From positions 1 to 34,535 of the forward strand of contig JAYZFP010000204.1 in assembly GCA_036336715.1 (NCBI GenBank): 34,535 nt of DNA, written 5' to 3'. The DNA comes from JABAAE01 sp036336715. Its GTDB lineage: Bacteria > Planctomycetota > Planctomycetia > Pirellulales > Pirellulaceae. The translations under genes and the position numbers were made by a program. The notes beneath the pieces are model-generated. The model was not told where the DNA came from and searched no databases. It worked only from the letters and a program-made list of their open reading frames with translations. This document shows, one piece after another, positions 7,588 through 16,300 of the stretch; position 1 is the first letter of the stretch, and every line of letters starts with the position of its first letter.

Positions 7588-7859
7588 CAGGTGCGTGTGA
7601 TGTCCATCAGTCCGGGCATCACGGTATGCTCCTTCAGGTTCACGACGGTATCATTCGCCCTGGAGAGCGCGTAACCTTCCTCAAGGCGGACGTTTTTTCC
7701 CCCGGCAATCACGACGGTTTGTTTTTGAAGGAGTTTTCCGCGGATCGAATCGACCAGGTGGCCACAATGGACCAGGGTCCGGCTATCGGGCTGGGCCTGG
7801 GCCAGCAGCGGCATGCACAAAGATGCCAGCAGGAAACAGTTCTTTTTGATTTCAAACAT
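7587..7859 (-). CDS. Amidohydrolase N-terminal fragment (frame 1)
   Basis: This is the 90-residue upstream open frame of the broken amidohydrolase: signal peptide plus the first strand domain, ending in out-of-frame residues ITRT before TGA. The frame extends further upstream to 7958, but ATG 7859 is chosen because GAGGG lies six bases before it and a signal peptide starts there. Confidence 0.6.
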   Translation of the reverse strand: MFEIKKNCFLLASLCMPLLAQAQPDSRTLVHCGHLVDSIRGKLLQKQTVVIAGGKNVRLEEGYALSRANDTVVNLKEHTVMPGLMDITRT

Positions 7860-8127
7860 GAGGGGCCCTCGCAGATAGTGCGGTGAGTAAAGCTGGCTTT
7901 TCCCGGGTCGGCCCTGCCAAGCCGGTCGCCTGTTCCCCTTATCATGGCCGATTTGCATCGCTTCTGCATCCGGACTCCCGTGTCAATCTGGCTGCCCCTG
8001 ATCGGTTACAATTAAAGGGAGACCGCTGTGTCACCTGGTAAACCGCCCGGCTGAAAATCCTGAAAGACGACTTTGCCGGACCTTCAGGGGCAACGATCTG
8101 CCTCGGGCCAGGGGCCCCGGCCCTGCG

Positions 8128-8139
8128 GAAGGTACCTTC
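8128..8139. promoter_or_regulatory. 12-bp palindrome upstream of sulfatase
   Basis: GAAGGTACCTTC is an exact inverted repeat 45 bases before the sulfatase ATG and directly before the TTGAAAAAAAGCGA repeats. It is a candidate operator. Chance occurrence cannot be excluded. Confidence 0.22.
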
Positions 8140-8140
8140 T

Positions 8141-8170
8141 TTGAAAAAAAGCGAATTGAAAAAAAGCGAG
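8141..8170 (+). repeat. 15-bp tandem duplication in sulfatase leader
   Basis: TTGAAAAAAAGCGAA (8141-8155) is followed directly by TTGAAAAAAAGCGAG (8156-8170), 14 of 15 bases alike. The second copy ends 14 bases before the ATG at 8185, just ahead of the GGGAG ribosome binding site. Confidence 0.8.
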
Positions 8171-8184
8171 AACACGGGAGCATC

Positions 8185-9813
8185 ATGATCAACAGAAATA
8201 TTTACCGCACTGCCAGCCTGCTTCTTGGGTTGATGCTTGTATGCATGGTTCGAGAAGCAGCCGCAGAAAACCACCCTGCATCGGCCGGCAATTCGGAAAC
8301 AGGACGACGACCGAACATCCTTTTCATCCTGACCGACGATCAGGCCCCTTTTTCATTGGGCGCCTATGGCAACACTATTTGCAACACACCCAACATTGAC
8401 CGGATTGCCCGCCAGGGGATCCGGCTGGACAACGCCTATCACATGGGGGGATTCCTGGGAGCAGTCTGTACGACTTCCCGTCACATGATCATGACGGGAC
8501 GGACGCTTTGGCACCTGCCCCGGGCCAAAAGCCGAGAAGAAGTTTTGGCTTCCCAGGACCGTAGCGGTTTGGCAGGAAAGACATTCCGCAATGCCAACAT
8601 CCCGGATCAACTGGAGGAGAGCTCCCTGGCGGCGGTCTTTAACCGGGGAGGTTACGACACGATGCGAACCTGTAAAAGGGGCAACAGCTATCCTGCTGCC
8701 AACCAGAAATTCAGGACCGTGCATGACGCCACCAAAAGACAATCGAGGGATGAAGCGGGTAGCGCCTGGCATGCCGACCGGGTCCTGGAATACCTCGACG
8801 CGAGGAAGAAATCAGGAACGGAAAAACCTTTCCTGGTCTATTTCGGTCTTTCGCATCCCCACGATCCACGCTGGGCTGATGAAAAATTGCTGGCCCGGTA
8901 CGGCGCGGTGAACCAGTTGGAGCTTCCGGCTCAACCCAACCCGAAGTCCCCTCCCCTGCCGATCAATTACCTTCCGGCGCATCCCTTTCATCATGGTCAT
9001 CGGGGTCTGCGTGACGAGGTGTCGGTGCAGGGTGTGATGGAGAATCGGGATGAGGTGACGATCCGAAACGAAAAAGGTCGGGAATATGCCTGTATCGAAA
9101 ATATTGACCAGCAGGTGGGACGGGTGTTGGAAAAACTCGAGCAGATGGGTGAACTGGATAACACCTACGTTTTTTTCACGGCCGACCATGGAATTGCCAT
9201 TGGCCGGCATGGCCTGATGGGCAAACAGAGCCTCTACGAGCACAGTTGGCGTGTGCCTTTCCTGGCGATGGGACCCGGGATTCGGCCGGGCTCTACTGCC
9301 AAAGGTAATATCTACCTGTTGGATGTGCTGGCGACACTGTGTGACCTTGCAGGGGTCGAGGTTCCCGCGACCAATGAGGGAAAATCAATGAAGCCGGTTT
9401 TACTCGGAAAGGTGGGCAGTTTGCGTGACGTGCTTTACGGCTGTTACTGTGGCGGAACCAAGCCCGGCATGCGATCGGTTCGTAAAGGTGACTGGAAACT
9501 GATCAAATACGAGACGCTTGATGGCCAGGTTAAAGAAACCCAGTTGTTTCATCTGGCAGAAAATCCTCATGAACTGCTGCGTGAACATCACGACGAAAAA
9601 GTGGTGAAATTGACCGGCAACCGGCCTCGACCTAACCAGGTGAACCTTGCCGAATTACCGGAGTTCCGCGAAAAGCGTAAGGAGATGGAAGCCCTCTTGC
9701 TGGCCGAAATGGTCCGTTTGAACGATCCCTATCGATTTGACGAAGGGTTCGTGAATCCTCCCCGGCCAGCCAGGCAGAAAAACAGGAATCGGAACAAAAA
9801 GAAAAACCAATGA
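8185..9813 (+). CDS. Secreted sulfatase
   Basis: An exported sulfatase of 542 residues that should hydrolyse sulfate esters, probably on algal or other polysaccharides. The signal peptide covers about residues 1-28 (hydrophobic core ASLLLGLMLVCMV). Metal ligands D51 and D52 lie in RPNILFILTDDQ. The formylglycine site is C95-T-T-S-R99; the third position is Thr where Pro or Ala is usual, but Cys, Ser and Arg are conserved. TADHG with D334 and H335 supplies the C-terminal metal ligands, and GLMGKQSLYEHSWRVPF is the usual following motif. The C-terminus is Lys/Arg/Asn-rich. ATG 8185 has GGGAG four bases upstream. A palindrome and a 15-bp tandem repeat lie in the leader. It stands alone between genes of the opposite strand. 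The exact substrate cannot be read from the sequence. Confidence 0.93.
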   Translation: MINRNIYRTASLLLGLMLVCMVREAAAENHPASAGNSETGRRPNILFILTDDQAPFSLGAYGNTICNTPNIDRIARQGIRLDNAYHMGGFLGAVCTTSRHMIMTGRTLWHLPRAKSREEVLASQDRSGLAGKTFRNANIPDQLEESSLAAVFNRGGYDTMRTCKRGNSYPAANQKFRTVHDATKRQSRDEAGSAWHADRVLEYLDARKKSGTEKPFLVYFGLSHPHDPRWADEKLLARYGAVNQLELPAQPNPKSPPLPINYLPAHPFHHGHRGLRDEVSVQGVMENRDEVTIRNEKGREYACIENIDQQVGRVLEKLEQMGELDNTYVFFTADHGIAIGRHGLMGKQSLYEHSWRVPFLAMGPGIRPGSTAKGNIYLLDVLATLCDLAGVEVPATNEGKSMKPVLLGKVGSLRDVLYGCYCGGTKPGMRSVRKGDWKLIKYETLDGQVKETQLFHLAENPHELLREHHDEKVVKLTGNRPRPNQVNLAELPEFREKRKEMEALLLAEMVRLNDPYRFDEGFVNPPRPARQKNRNRNKKKNQ

Positions 9814-10013
9814 CGAACGCGGCAGGGTGGAAGGTCAGGCGATCTGCCATCGTGCCCATGCGGTTTCTTCAGTGCCGTTTCATCGGGCGCAGTCCCTCCG
9901 GGTGCGCCTGCTTCGGACCAGGGTTTCCCGAAAGACGACAGGTTGACCAGAACCCTGAAACGGACATTCGAAAACCACCAGGCTGAGGGTTGGGTCCCTG
10001 CTGTAGATCCTAC

Positions 10014-10037
10014 CATGTACCCTGCCATGTACCCTGC
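10014..10037 (+). repeat. Perfect 12-bp tandem duplication
   Basis: CATGTACCCTGC occurs twice in direct succession (10014-10025 and 10026-10037) in the gap between the sulfatase and argG. No function is apparent; replication slippage is the simplest source. Confidence 0.8.
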
Positions 10038-10171
10038 CGGGCAAGCACTCCATCCACCTGCGACATTGGACAGGGATTGGCGGAAAACGGCACTGGTTTT
10101 TTCTCCCCGTGCTTCCTTCCAATCCCGTTGTCGAAAAAGAGTTGTCAATTGAGAGTTGTCCGGGCATAGCA

Positions 10172-10204
10172 GGCAGGAACGTCGGATGACGCCCTGCCCT
10201 TTTT
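10172..10204 (+). terminator. Probable intrinsic terminator
   Basis: GGCAGG pairs with CCTGCC (10172-10177 with 10193-10198). An inner CGTC/GACG stem closes a GGAT loop, and a five-T run (10200-10204) follows. The orientation fits plus-strand transcripts, such as the sulfatase message ending at 9813, although it lies about 360 bases beyond that gene and directly next to the argG stop. Confidence 0.42.
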
Positions 10205-10208
10205 CGGG

Positions 10209-11423
10209 TCAATACTCACGGGGCGTGATGCGTCCCTGAACCCGGCTGGGGAGTCCCTGGATTCTGAGGAAGCCTTCTGCATCGGTCTGGTTGTAGGATC
10301 CTCCCCCTTCCATGGTGGCAATGCCTTCGTCGTACAGGCTGTACGGACTTTCACGTCCGGCAACGATCACATTACCCTTGTAGAGATTGAGGGTCACCTT
10401 GCCGGTGACGGTTTTCTGAGCCGCTTCATTAAAGGCGAACAGGGAGTCCATTTTGGGAACGTACCAGAAACCGTTGTAGACCATCTCGGCCACTTCGGGG
10501 GCCAGTCGATCCCGCAAGTGCATCAGGTCCCGGTCCATGGTCAGTTCGGCAAGCACGCGATGGGCGTCATAAAGCACGGTCATTCCAGGAGCCTCGTAAA
10601 CTCCCCGGCTCTTCATCCCCACAAAGCGGTTTTCGACCATGTCAATCCGCCCGACGCCGTTGCGGCCGGCAATTTCGTTCAGTTCGCTTACCATTTCGAA
10701 TGCCGTTTTTTCGACGCCGTTCAATTTGGCAGGCACTCCGGAAGTGAACTCAATTTCAACAGATTCTACCTGGTCGGGAGCTGCCTGTGGGGAAACGGTC
10801 ATTCCAAAATCGACGAGGTCGACACCACAAACATCAAGTTCTTCAAGTTTGCCAGCCTCGTAGCTGATGTGAAGGCAGTTTTCATCACTGCTGTAAGGTT
10901 TGGCGGTCGACGCTTTGACCGGGATGTTTTTCTCGTCGCAATAGGCGATCAGTTCGGTGCGGCCCGGAAACTGGTTTCGAAAGGACTCGATGCGCCAGGG
11001 GGCGATGATCTGCACGGCCGGATCGAGCGCTTCAGCCGCTAATTGAAATCGGCACTGGTCATTTCCTTTGCCCGTTGCACCATGGGCATAAGCTTCGGCT
11101 TCCACTTCCCGCGCGACCTGCAGACAGATTTTTGAGATCAGGGGGCGGGCAATGCTGGTCCCCAGGAGGTAAATGGATTCGTATTTCGCCTGCCACTGCA
11201 TGACCGGGAAAGCAAAGTCCCGGCAGAGCTCTTCCTGGACATCCACGATGCGGGCCGATTTGGCACCGCAGGTTTCGGCTTTGGTCAGGACTTCCTGCCG
11301 GTCTTCGCACGGTTGTCCGAGGTCAACGTAAACGGCATGTACTTCGTACCCCTGGTCGCACAACCAGCCCAGAATCACTGAAGTGTCCAGACCACCGGAA
11401 TAAGCTAAAACACAACTTGGCAT
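10209..11423 (-). CDS. argG: Argininosuccinate synthase
   Basis: This enzyme joins citrulline and aspartate with ATP to form argininosuccinate, the penultimate step of arginine biosynthesis, in the cytoplasm. It has 404 residues, the normal family length. The N-terminal PP-loop YSGGLDTS is at residues 8-15. The family signatures ATGKGNDQCRF and APWRIESFRNQFPGR are present, and so are the substrate-binding GRNGVGRID and SRGVYE regions. The start is ATG 11423, with AAGGG five bases upstream; the open frame continues to a TTG at 11441, which would only add six residues. A candidate promoter lies at 11469-11496. The gene is transcribed divergently from larB. argB lies on the same strand 23 kb away at the window's right end, so the arginine genes are not in one operon here. 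Confidence 0.97.
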   Translation of the reverse strand: MPSCVLAYSGGLDTSVILGWLCDQGYEVHAVYVDLGQPCEDRQEVLTKAETCGAKSARIVDVQEELCRDFAFPVMQWQAKYESIYLLGTSIARPLISKICLQVAREVEAEAYAHGATGKGNDQCRFQLAAEALDPAVQIIAPWRIESFRNQFPGRTELIAYCDEKNIPVKASTAKPYSSDENCLHISYEAGKLEELDVCGVDLVDFGMTVSPQAAPDQVESVEIEFTSGVPAKLNGVEKTAFEMVSELNEIAGRNGVGRIDMVENRFVGMKSRGVYEAPGMTVLYDAHRVLAELTMDRDLMHLRDRLAPEVAEMVYNGFWYVPKMDSLFAFNEAAQKTVTGKVTLNLYKGNVIVAGRESPYSLYDEGIATMEGGGSYNQTDAEGFLRIQGLPSRVQGRITPREY

Positions 11424-11468
11424 TGTTTCCCTTTGTCTCAAGTGGGAATTTCATTTTGGAAACGCTCG

Positions 11469-11496
11469 ATTTTATTTGAATTCTGCTATAACGCAA
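11469..11496 (-). promoter_or_regulatory. Candidate argG promoter
   Basis: On the minus strand, TTGCGT (11491-11496) is followed after 16 bases by TAAAAT (11469-11474), a fair sigma-70 pair. This would give a leader of roughly 40 bases before ATG 11423. I saw no ARG-box-like operator. Confidence 0.33.
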
Positions 11497-11545
11497 TTCC
11501 GCTCCAACCGGGAGAAGCCGTTTTTCATTCGGCAACGCGGTTATA

Positions 11546-12373
11546 ATGGTCGGGATGACAGAACGAAAAGAAAAGATTCCCGCTGCCCCTGCCCAAAACG
11601 ACAACAGGGGTCGAGTGGTGTGCTCACCAGACAGCCATTCGAATGACGAATGTCTCCATGAGCCCTGTGACGCAGTCAGCCAGAAGGAGGCCCGCATCGA
11701 AACCGGAACACTCGAATCGATTGACGTGGATCTCGACCGGAGTCACCGCTGTGGATTCCCGGAAGCCATCTTCGGCGAAGGCAAGTCGGCCGGACAATTG
11801 CTGGAAATAGCCCAGCAGCAACGGTCGAAGGGGTTGCCGGTGTTTGTCACCCGAATTGAAGAATCACATGCCGAGCGCCTGGCCGAGAAATACCCGAATC
11901 GATGGAACCGCCTGGCACGGACGCTCTACATTCCTCCGGAGAAACCTGAAGAGTCGTTGGCCGGGATGGTTCCCGTGCTCTCGGCCGGAACGACCGATCT
12001 CCCGGTGGTGGAAGAGGTTCTGGAAACCCTGTACTGGATGAGAGTCGGCAGTCGTACCATCATGGATGTCGGTGTCGCGGGTCCCCATCGTCTACCCGCC
12101 CGCGTCCACGAACTTCGGGGAGCGGATGCGGTAGTGGTCGTGGCTGGCATGGAGGGTGCTTTGCCGAGCATCGTCGCCGGTCACGTGGATTGCCCGGTCG
12201 TTGCGGTTCCCACCAGCGTTGGGTACGGAGCGAATCTCGGCGGGATCTCGGCCCTGCTTTCCATGTTGAATAGCTGTGCCGCCAACGTATCGGTGGTCAA
12301 CATCGACGCCGGGTTCAAGGGGGCCTATGTTGCGGGAATGATTGCCACCCGAGCTAACAGGAGAAAAGAATGA
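11546..12373 (+). CDS. larB: Nickel-pincer cofactor biosynthesis protein LarB
   Basis: LarB carboxylates and hydrolyses nicotinic acid adenine dinucleotide to pyridinium-3,5-biscarboxylic acid mononucleotide, the first step to the nickel-pincer nucleotide cofactor of LarA-type racemases. The match is clear over the C-terminal 200 residues: GFPEAIFGEGK, VVVAGMEGALPSIVAGHVDC, PVVAVPTSVGYGANLGG and SVVNIDAGFKGAYVA, the AIR-carboxylase-like fold. The first 60 residues are unlike the usual LarB N-terminus and have no clear domain. Starts at 11546 and 11555 both lack a good ribosome binding site, and a TATAAT overlaps the first ATG, so the true start may lie downstream. It overlaps nnrD by four bases (ATGA). 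No larC, larE or larA is visible in the window. Confidence in the family is high. Confidence 0.92.
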   Translation: MVGMTERKEKIPAAPAQNDNRGRVVCSPDSHSNDECLHEPCDAVSQKEARIETGTLESIDVDLDRSHRCGFPEAIFGEGKSAGQLLEIAQQQRSKGLPVFVTRIEESHAERLAEKYPNRWNRLARTLYIPPEKPEESLAGMVPVLSAGTTDLPVVEEVLETLYWMRVGSRTIMDVGVAGPHRLPARVHELRGADAVVVVAGMEGALPSIVAGHVDCPVVAVPTSVGYGANLGGISALLSMLNSCAANVSVVNIDAGFKGAYVAGMIATRANRRKE

Positions 12374-13275
12374 CTCCCAAACTGCCAACGCGACCCAGTA
12401 TTAGCCACAAGGGTGATTATGGCCGGGGTCTCCTGGTCGGAGGTTCACGCGGCATGACCGGGGCTATCTGTCTTTCGGGACTGGCCTGCATGCGTTCAGG
12501 CGCCGGCCTGCTCAAGGTGGCCACGCCTGCCGGATCCCAGCCGATCGTTGCCGGATTTGACCCTAATTACATGACCCTGTCCCTGCCAGAGGACGAAAAG
12601 GGGCAAATCGCGATTCAGGCGAGGGAGTTACTGACCGAAGAGGTTCAATCCTGCACCGCCATGGGGATCGGTCCCGGCCTTGGGCAAAGCGGCGACCTGG
12701 TCGATTTCGTTTCATGGGCCTATTCCAGGATCAGCGCACCGATGGTGGTAGACGCGGATTCCCTGAATTGCCTGGCTGCCAATCCAACGATCCTGGGAAA
12801 ACCGGGAGGACCGAGGATCCTGACCCCCCACCTGGGAGAACTGAGAAGGTTGCTTGACGATCAGGTATCCTCGCCCAAGGAGCTTCAGTACCGAACCGAG
12901 TCGCTGGCCCGTGAATCCGGGATCATCATCGTGATCAAGGGGCATCGTTCCATCATTACCGATGGTGAACAGAGAAAGCAGAACATGACCGGGAATTCCG
13001 GAATGGCCACCGCGGGTTCGGGTGACGTTTTGACGGGTATCCTGACCGGACTCTTGTGCCAGGGGATGTCTGCATTTGATGCCTGCCGACTCGGATGCCT
13101 GATTCACGGATTGGCCGGGGACGCAGCAGCCCGTCGGATTGGAAAGATCTCGCTGGTTGCATCGGACATCGTGCGCTTTATTCCCAAGGCAATTCGGGCG
13201 ATTCGCCGAAAGGAGCGGCGCCGCGTCAGGAAGAAAATCCAGCATGACAGCAGTCCGAATCAGCAGGTAGAATAA
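12370..13275 (+). CDS. nnrD: ADP-dependent NAD(P)H-hydrate dehydratase
   Basis: This ribokinase-fold enzyme repairs damaged NADHX/NADPHX by dehydrating it, using ADP, in the cytoplasm. It has 301 residues. Diagnostic stretches are KGDYGRGLLVGGSRGMTGA near the N-terminus, VVDADSLNCLA, LTPHLGELRRLL, and NMTGNSGMATAGSGDVLTGI, which holds the catalytic Asp and nucleotide-binding glycines. It is the dehydratase alone; the epimerase domain found fused in many bacteria is absent, so an epimerase would have to be encoded elsewhere. ATG 12370 has AGGAG six bases upstream and overlaps the larB stop, which indicates translational coupling. The last 30 residues are strongly basic (RRKERRRVRKK), an unusual tail for the family. 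The next gene starts 27 bases later on the same strand. Confidence 0.93.
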   Translation: MTPKLPTRPSISHKGDYGRGLLVGGSRGMTGAICLSGLACMRSGAGLLKVATPAGSQPIVAGFDPNYMTLSLPEDEKGQIAIQARELLTEEVQSCTAMGIGPGLGQSGDLVDFVSWAYSRISAPMVVDADSLNCLAANPTILGKPGGPRILTPHLGELRRLLDDQVSSPKELQYRTESLARESGIIIVIKGHRSIITDGEQRKQNMTGNSGMATAGSGDVLTGILTGLLCQGMSAFDACRLGCLIHGLAGDAAARRIGKISLVASDIVRFIPKAIRAIRRKERRRVRKKIQHDSSPNQQVE

Positions 13276-13302
13276 ACGGTTCCCCCGGATGATGGCGAGG
13301 AA

Positions 13303-16300
13303 ATGCCAAAGACAACCGTTTCATTCAATTTGTTTGCCCTAGCTTTTGTCCTGTTGCTGACAGGGTTGATGTCGGGCGATTATGCCGCCGCCAGTCCCCG
13401 ACAGGTTGAACCGCCGTTGAATCGGGAGCCGAAGCTGTTTTCCAATCGGGTATTACCCATCCTTGCGGAGCACTGTTTTCAGTGCCATGGTCCCGACAGG
13501 GAGCATCGGGAGGCCGATTTGAGGTTGGACCGGATAGCCGACTCCATCGGGTCAACTCCGGGGAAACAGTGGCTCGTTCATCCGGGAATGCCGGAAAAGA
13601 GCCTTTTGCTGGAACGTGTTCGCTCCCGGAATGACGAACAGCGGATGCCGCCCCCTGGCCAGGGCAAGGCCCTTTCGAGGGGGGAGATCGAAATCCTCAG
13701 GGCCTGGATTGAATCGGGTGCAGAAACCTCTCCCCATTGGGCTTTCGTGCGGCCAAAGCGACCCCCTTTGCCGAATCCGCAGGCAAGGGATTGGGCACGC
13801 AATCCGATCGACCTGTTCATTATGGATCGGTTGGAAGAAAAAGGCCTTTTGCCCGCTCCACCTGCTGACCGATTTTCATTCCTCAAAAGGCTGTCACTGG
13901 ATTTGACCGGCTTGCTTCCAACAGCCGATGAAGTTGAAAAGCTTGCAGTGCCTGGAAAGTGGGCTCACGGGACAGAAGGCGAACTGGATGATCGGAGCCA
14001 CTTTGAGTCGGTTGTGGACCGTCTCCTTGGATCGCCGCAATACGGCGAGATCAAGGCACAGCATTGGCTGGATGCAGCCCGGTATGCCGACACGATGGGG
14101 CACGCGGCCGACAAACCTCGTACGATGTGGCTTTACCGGGACTGGGTGATCGATGCCTGGAATGCCAACATGTCCTTTGACCGCTTCACGGTTGAGCAGC
14201 TTGCGGGCGACCTCCTGCCTCATCCGACCGAGGACCAGTTGATCGCAACCGGTTTCCACCGGAATTCCATCCAGGCGCTGGGGAACAACCCGAGGAAGGA
14301 AGAGTTCCGCATCAAGGGAATTGTTGATCGATTGGATACGACGGGAAAGACCTGGCTCGGACTCACGTTGGCCTGTGCCGAATGTCACGATCACAAATAC
14401 GATCCTCTTAGCCAGAAAGAGTATTACCGTCTGTTCGGGGTGTTCAACAACGTTCCCCATCTCGGTGAAAAATTCGAGGTTCATGGCCCCCGGATCGAGG
14501 TGCTTCCCCGTTCCATCCGGAAAAGGGTGGAGGCGATCCGGCGCCAGTTACAGCAACCAGCCCTGGCGGCCGCTCCGGAGGAACGGATGGCGGTCCGGGA
14601 AAAAGAACTGCAGACAGCATTGGACCGTTTACCGACATCCAATCTTTCGCTTCGCTTGTTGCAGCAGCCTTTGCTGGGAGTCGCCGGGGAGGATTCGGTC
14701 CCCTTCGTTTACGGCAAACAGGTGAAGCGTCTCCCCGGGCAAAAGGCTGATCGCCCGGTTTTTGAGGGAATCGAACGGTCGACCGGGGCACCGGACGGTT
14801 TCAAGTCGTCCTTCCTGTTTTCGGGTAACCGCGGGGTGGAACTTTTGCGCCAGGAAAATTCGGATTGGCGGAACGGTTTTTCGATCGTGATGTGGATCCG
14901 CACCCGGCAGGGAGTGGCCGACCTGGTCAGCCAGTACGATTGGCGAAAGGGGAAACGGACGTTTGTATTCGGTATCGGAAGCGAGGGAGAGCCCGGGAGC
15001 GGACCCGGGAAACTGTTTCTCTGGTGTTCCAGCAACAACAGTTCCTTCTCCGGGGTGGTGGCCGAAAGTTCCCTGCTGGTGAACGACGGACAATGGCACC
15101 AGGTGGGCGTGGTCTATGCGGCCGGACAGTCGGTCCGTTTTTTCGTGGATGGCAGGGAGGACATGGAGGCGAGGATCGAGGGAAAGGTCCCGCAACGCCT
15201 TGCCACGTCAGGGTTGCCACTGGTGATTGGAGGAGGTTACGCGGCCAGCGAGAAACCCAATCGTTTTTTCTTCAAGGGAGACATGACTGACATCGGGATC
15301 TGGGATCGGTCCCTGAGCCGGGTTCAACTCGGGATGTGGAAGCTAAAGGAACGGGAGGAAATCCGGCAGCAGCTGAGCCTGGCCAGTCGCGATCGATCCC
15401 GGAAATTCCGTGGATGGGTTCGGCAATGGCGGGAGAGCATCCCCCTGGAAGGCGATCGACGAAAAGAGCTGCTCGAAAAAATGGACGATTTGCAGCAGCA
15501 GACGGTTACGGCGCAGGTAATGGGAGAGCTGAAACAGCCACGGGAAACATTCGTGCATTTGAGAGGGGATTTCGAAAACCGGGGTGAAAAGGTGGAACCT
15601 GGCATCCCGGGCATTTTTTTCTCCGGGGAGACAGAATCGTCGCATACCGGCGGCAGGGTCAATCGGCTGACACTGGCACGGCAGATGGTGGGACCCGGAA
15701 ATCCACTGACGGCCCGAGTGGTGGTCAACCGGATCTGGCAGCAGCATTTCGGCAGCGGATTGGTGCGGACGGCGGATGATTTCGGCGTTCGCGGATCACT
15801 CCCCTCGCATCCCCGGTTACTGGACTGGCTGGCTGTCGAGCTCCAGGAAAACGGCTGGGATGTCAAGCAGATTCACCGCCTGATCGTTGGCTCGGCGACC
15901 TATCGACAGAGCTCGCGGGTCACCCGGGCGAAACGGGAACGCGACCCGGAGAACCGGTTTTTGTCTCGCGGTCCACGGCATCGTCTTTTGGCAGAACAAA
16001 TTCGGGACCAGGCCCTGTTGGCCAGTGGGTTGCTTTCCCGACAGGTGGGCGGCCCGAGTGTCTATCCTCCCCAGCCCGAGGGCATCGGACAATTTCGCGA
16101 TGCCACGGCAGGTGAGTGGAAAGATGACCGGGGAGAAAGCCGCTTCCGGCGATCGATGTATACTTTTTGGCAACGGATGTCTCCCTATCCCTCGCTGACC
16201 GCATTTGATGCACCCAGTCGCGAACGGTGCGTGGTGACGCGTTCCACCACCAACACGCCGCTGCATGCCCTGGTCACGCTCAACGATCCCCACTTCGTTG

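Larger units (their letters stand above)
6562..7859 (-). pseudogene. Secreted amidohydrolase interrupted by a one-base frameshift
   Basis: Together the two frames encode one complete metal-dependent amidohydrolase of the imidazolonepropionase/prolidase-like group, about 430 residues, exported. The N-terminal frame starts at ATG 7859 with a GAGGG ribosome binding site and signal peptide MFEIKKNCFLLASLCMPLLA, and runs to VMPGLMD. The expected next residues, the metal-binding H-T-H-L, are encoded perfectly but one base out of frame: after GAC (7602-7604) only AT precedes CAC ACG CAC CTG. Restoring one base, for example a C giving ATC CAC, yields D86-I-H-T-H. The downstream frame then carries the other ligands: the LIKLT lysine, VHAHG, IEHGT and FGTDSG. 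Everything else is intact, so this is either a very recent mutation or a sequence error. There is no operon partner; neighbours are on the opposite strand. Confidence 0.85.
7860..8184. other. Intergenic region between divergent amidohydrolase and sulfatase
   Basis: About 325 bases between divergent genes, with no supported gene. It contains a perfect 12-bp palindrome (8128-8139) and a 15-bp tandem repeat (8141-8170) in the leader of the sulfatase. Both promoters should be here. Confidence 0.5.
9814..10208. other. Intergenic region between convergent sulfatase and argG
   Basis: About 395 bases between convergent genes. Open frames on both strands (9943-10152 plus, 9729-10148 minus) have no ribosome binding site or family resemblance. 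The region holds a 12-bp tandem duplication (10014-10037) and a probable terminator (10172-10204). Confidence 0.5.

Noticed and set aside
9729..10152. Open frames on both strands between the sulfatase and argG
   Set aside because: They have no ribosome binding site or motif, and they overlap the sulfatase 3' end, the 12-bp duplication or both.
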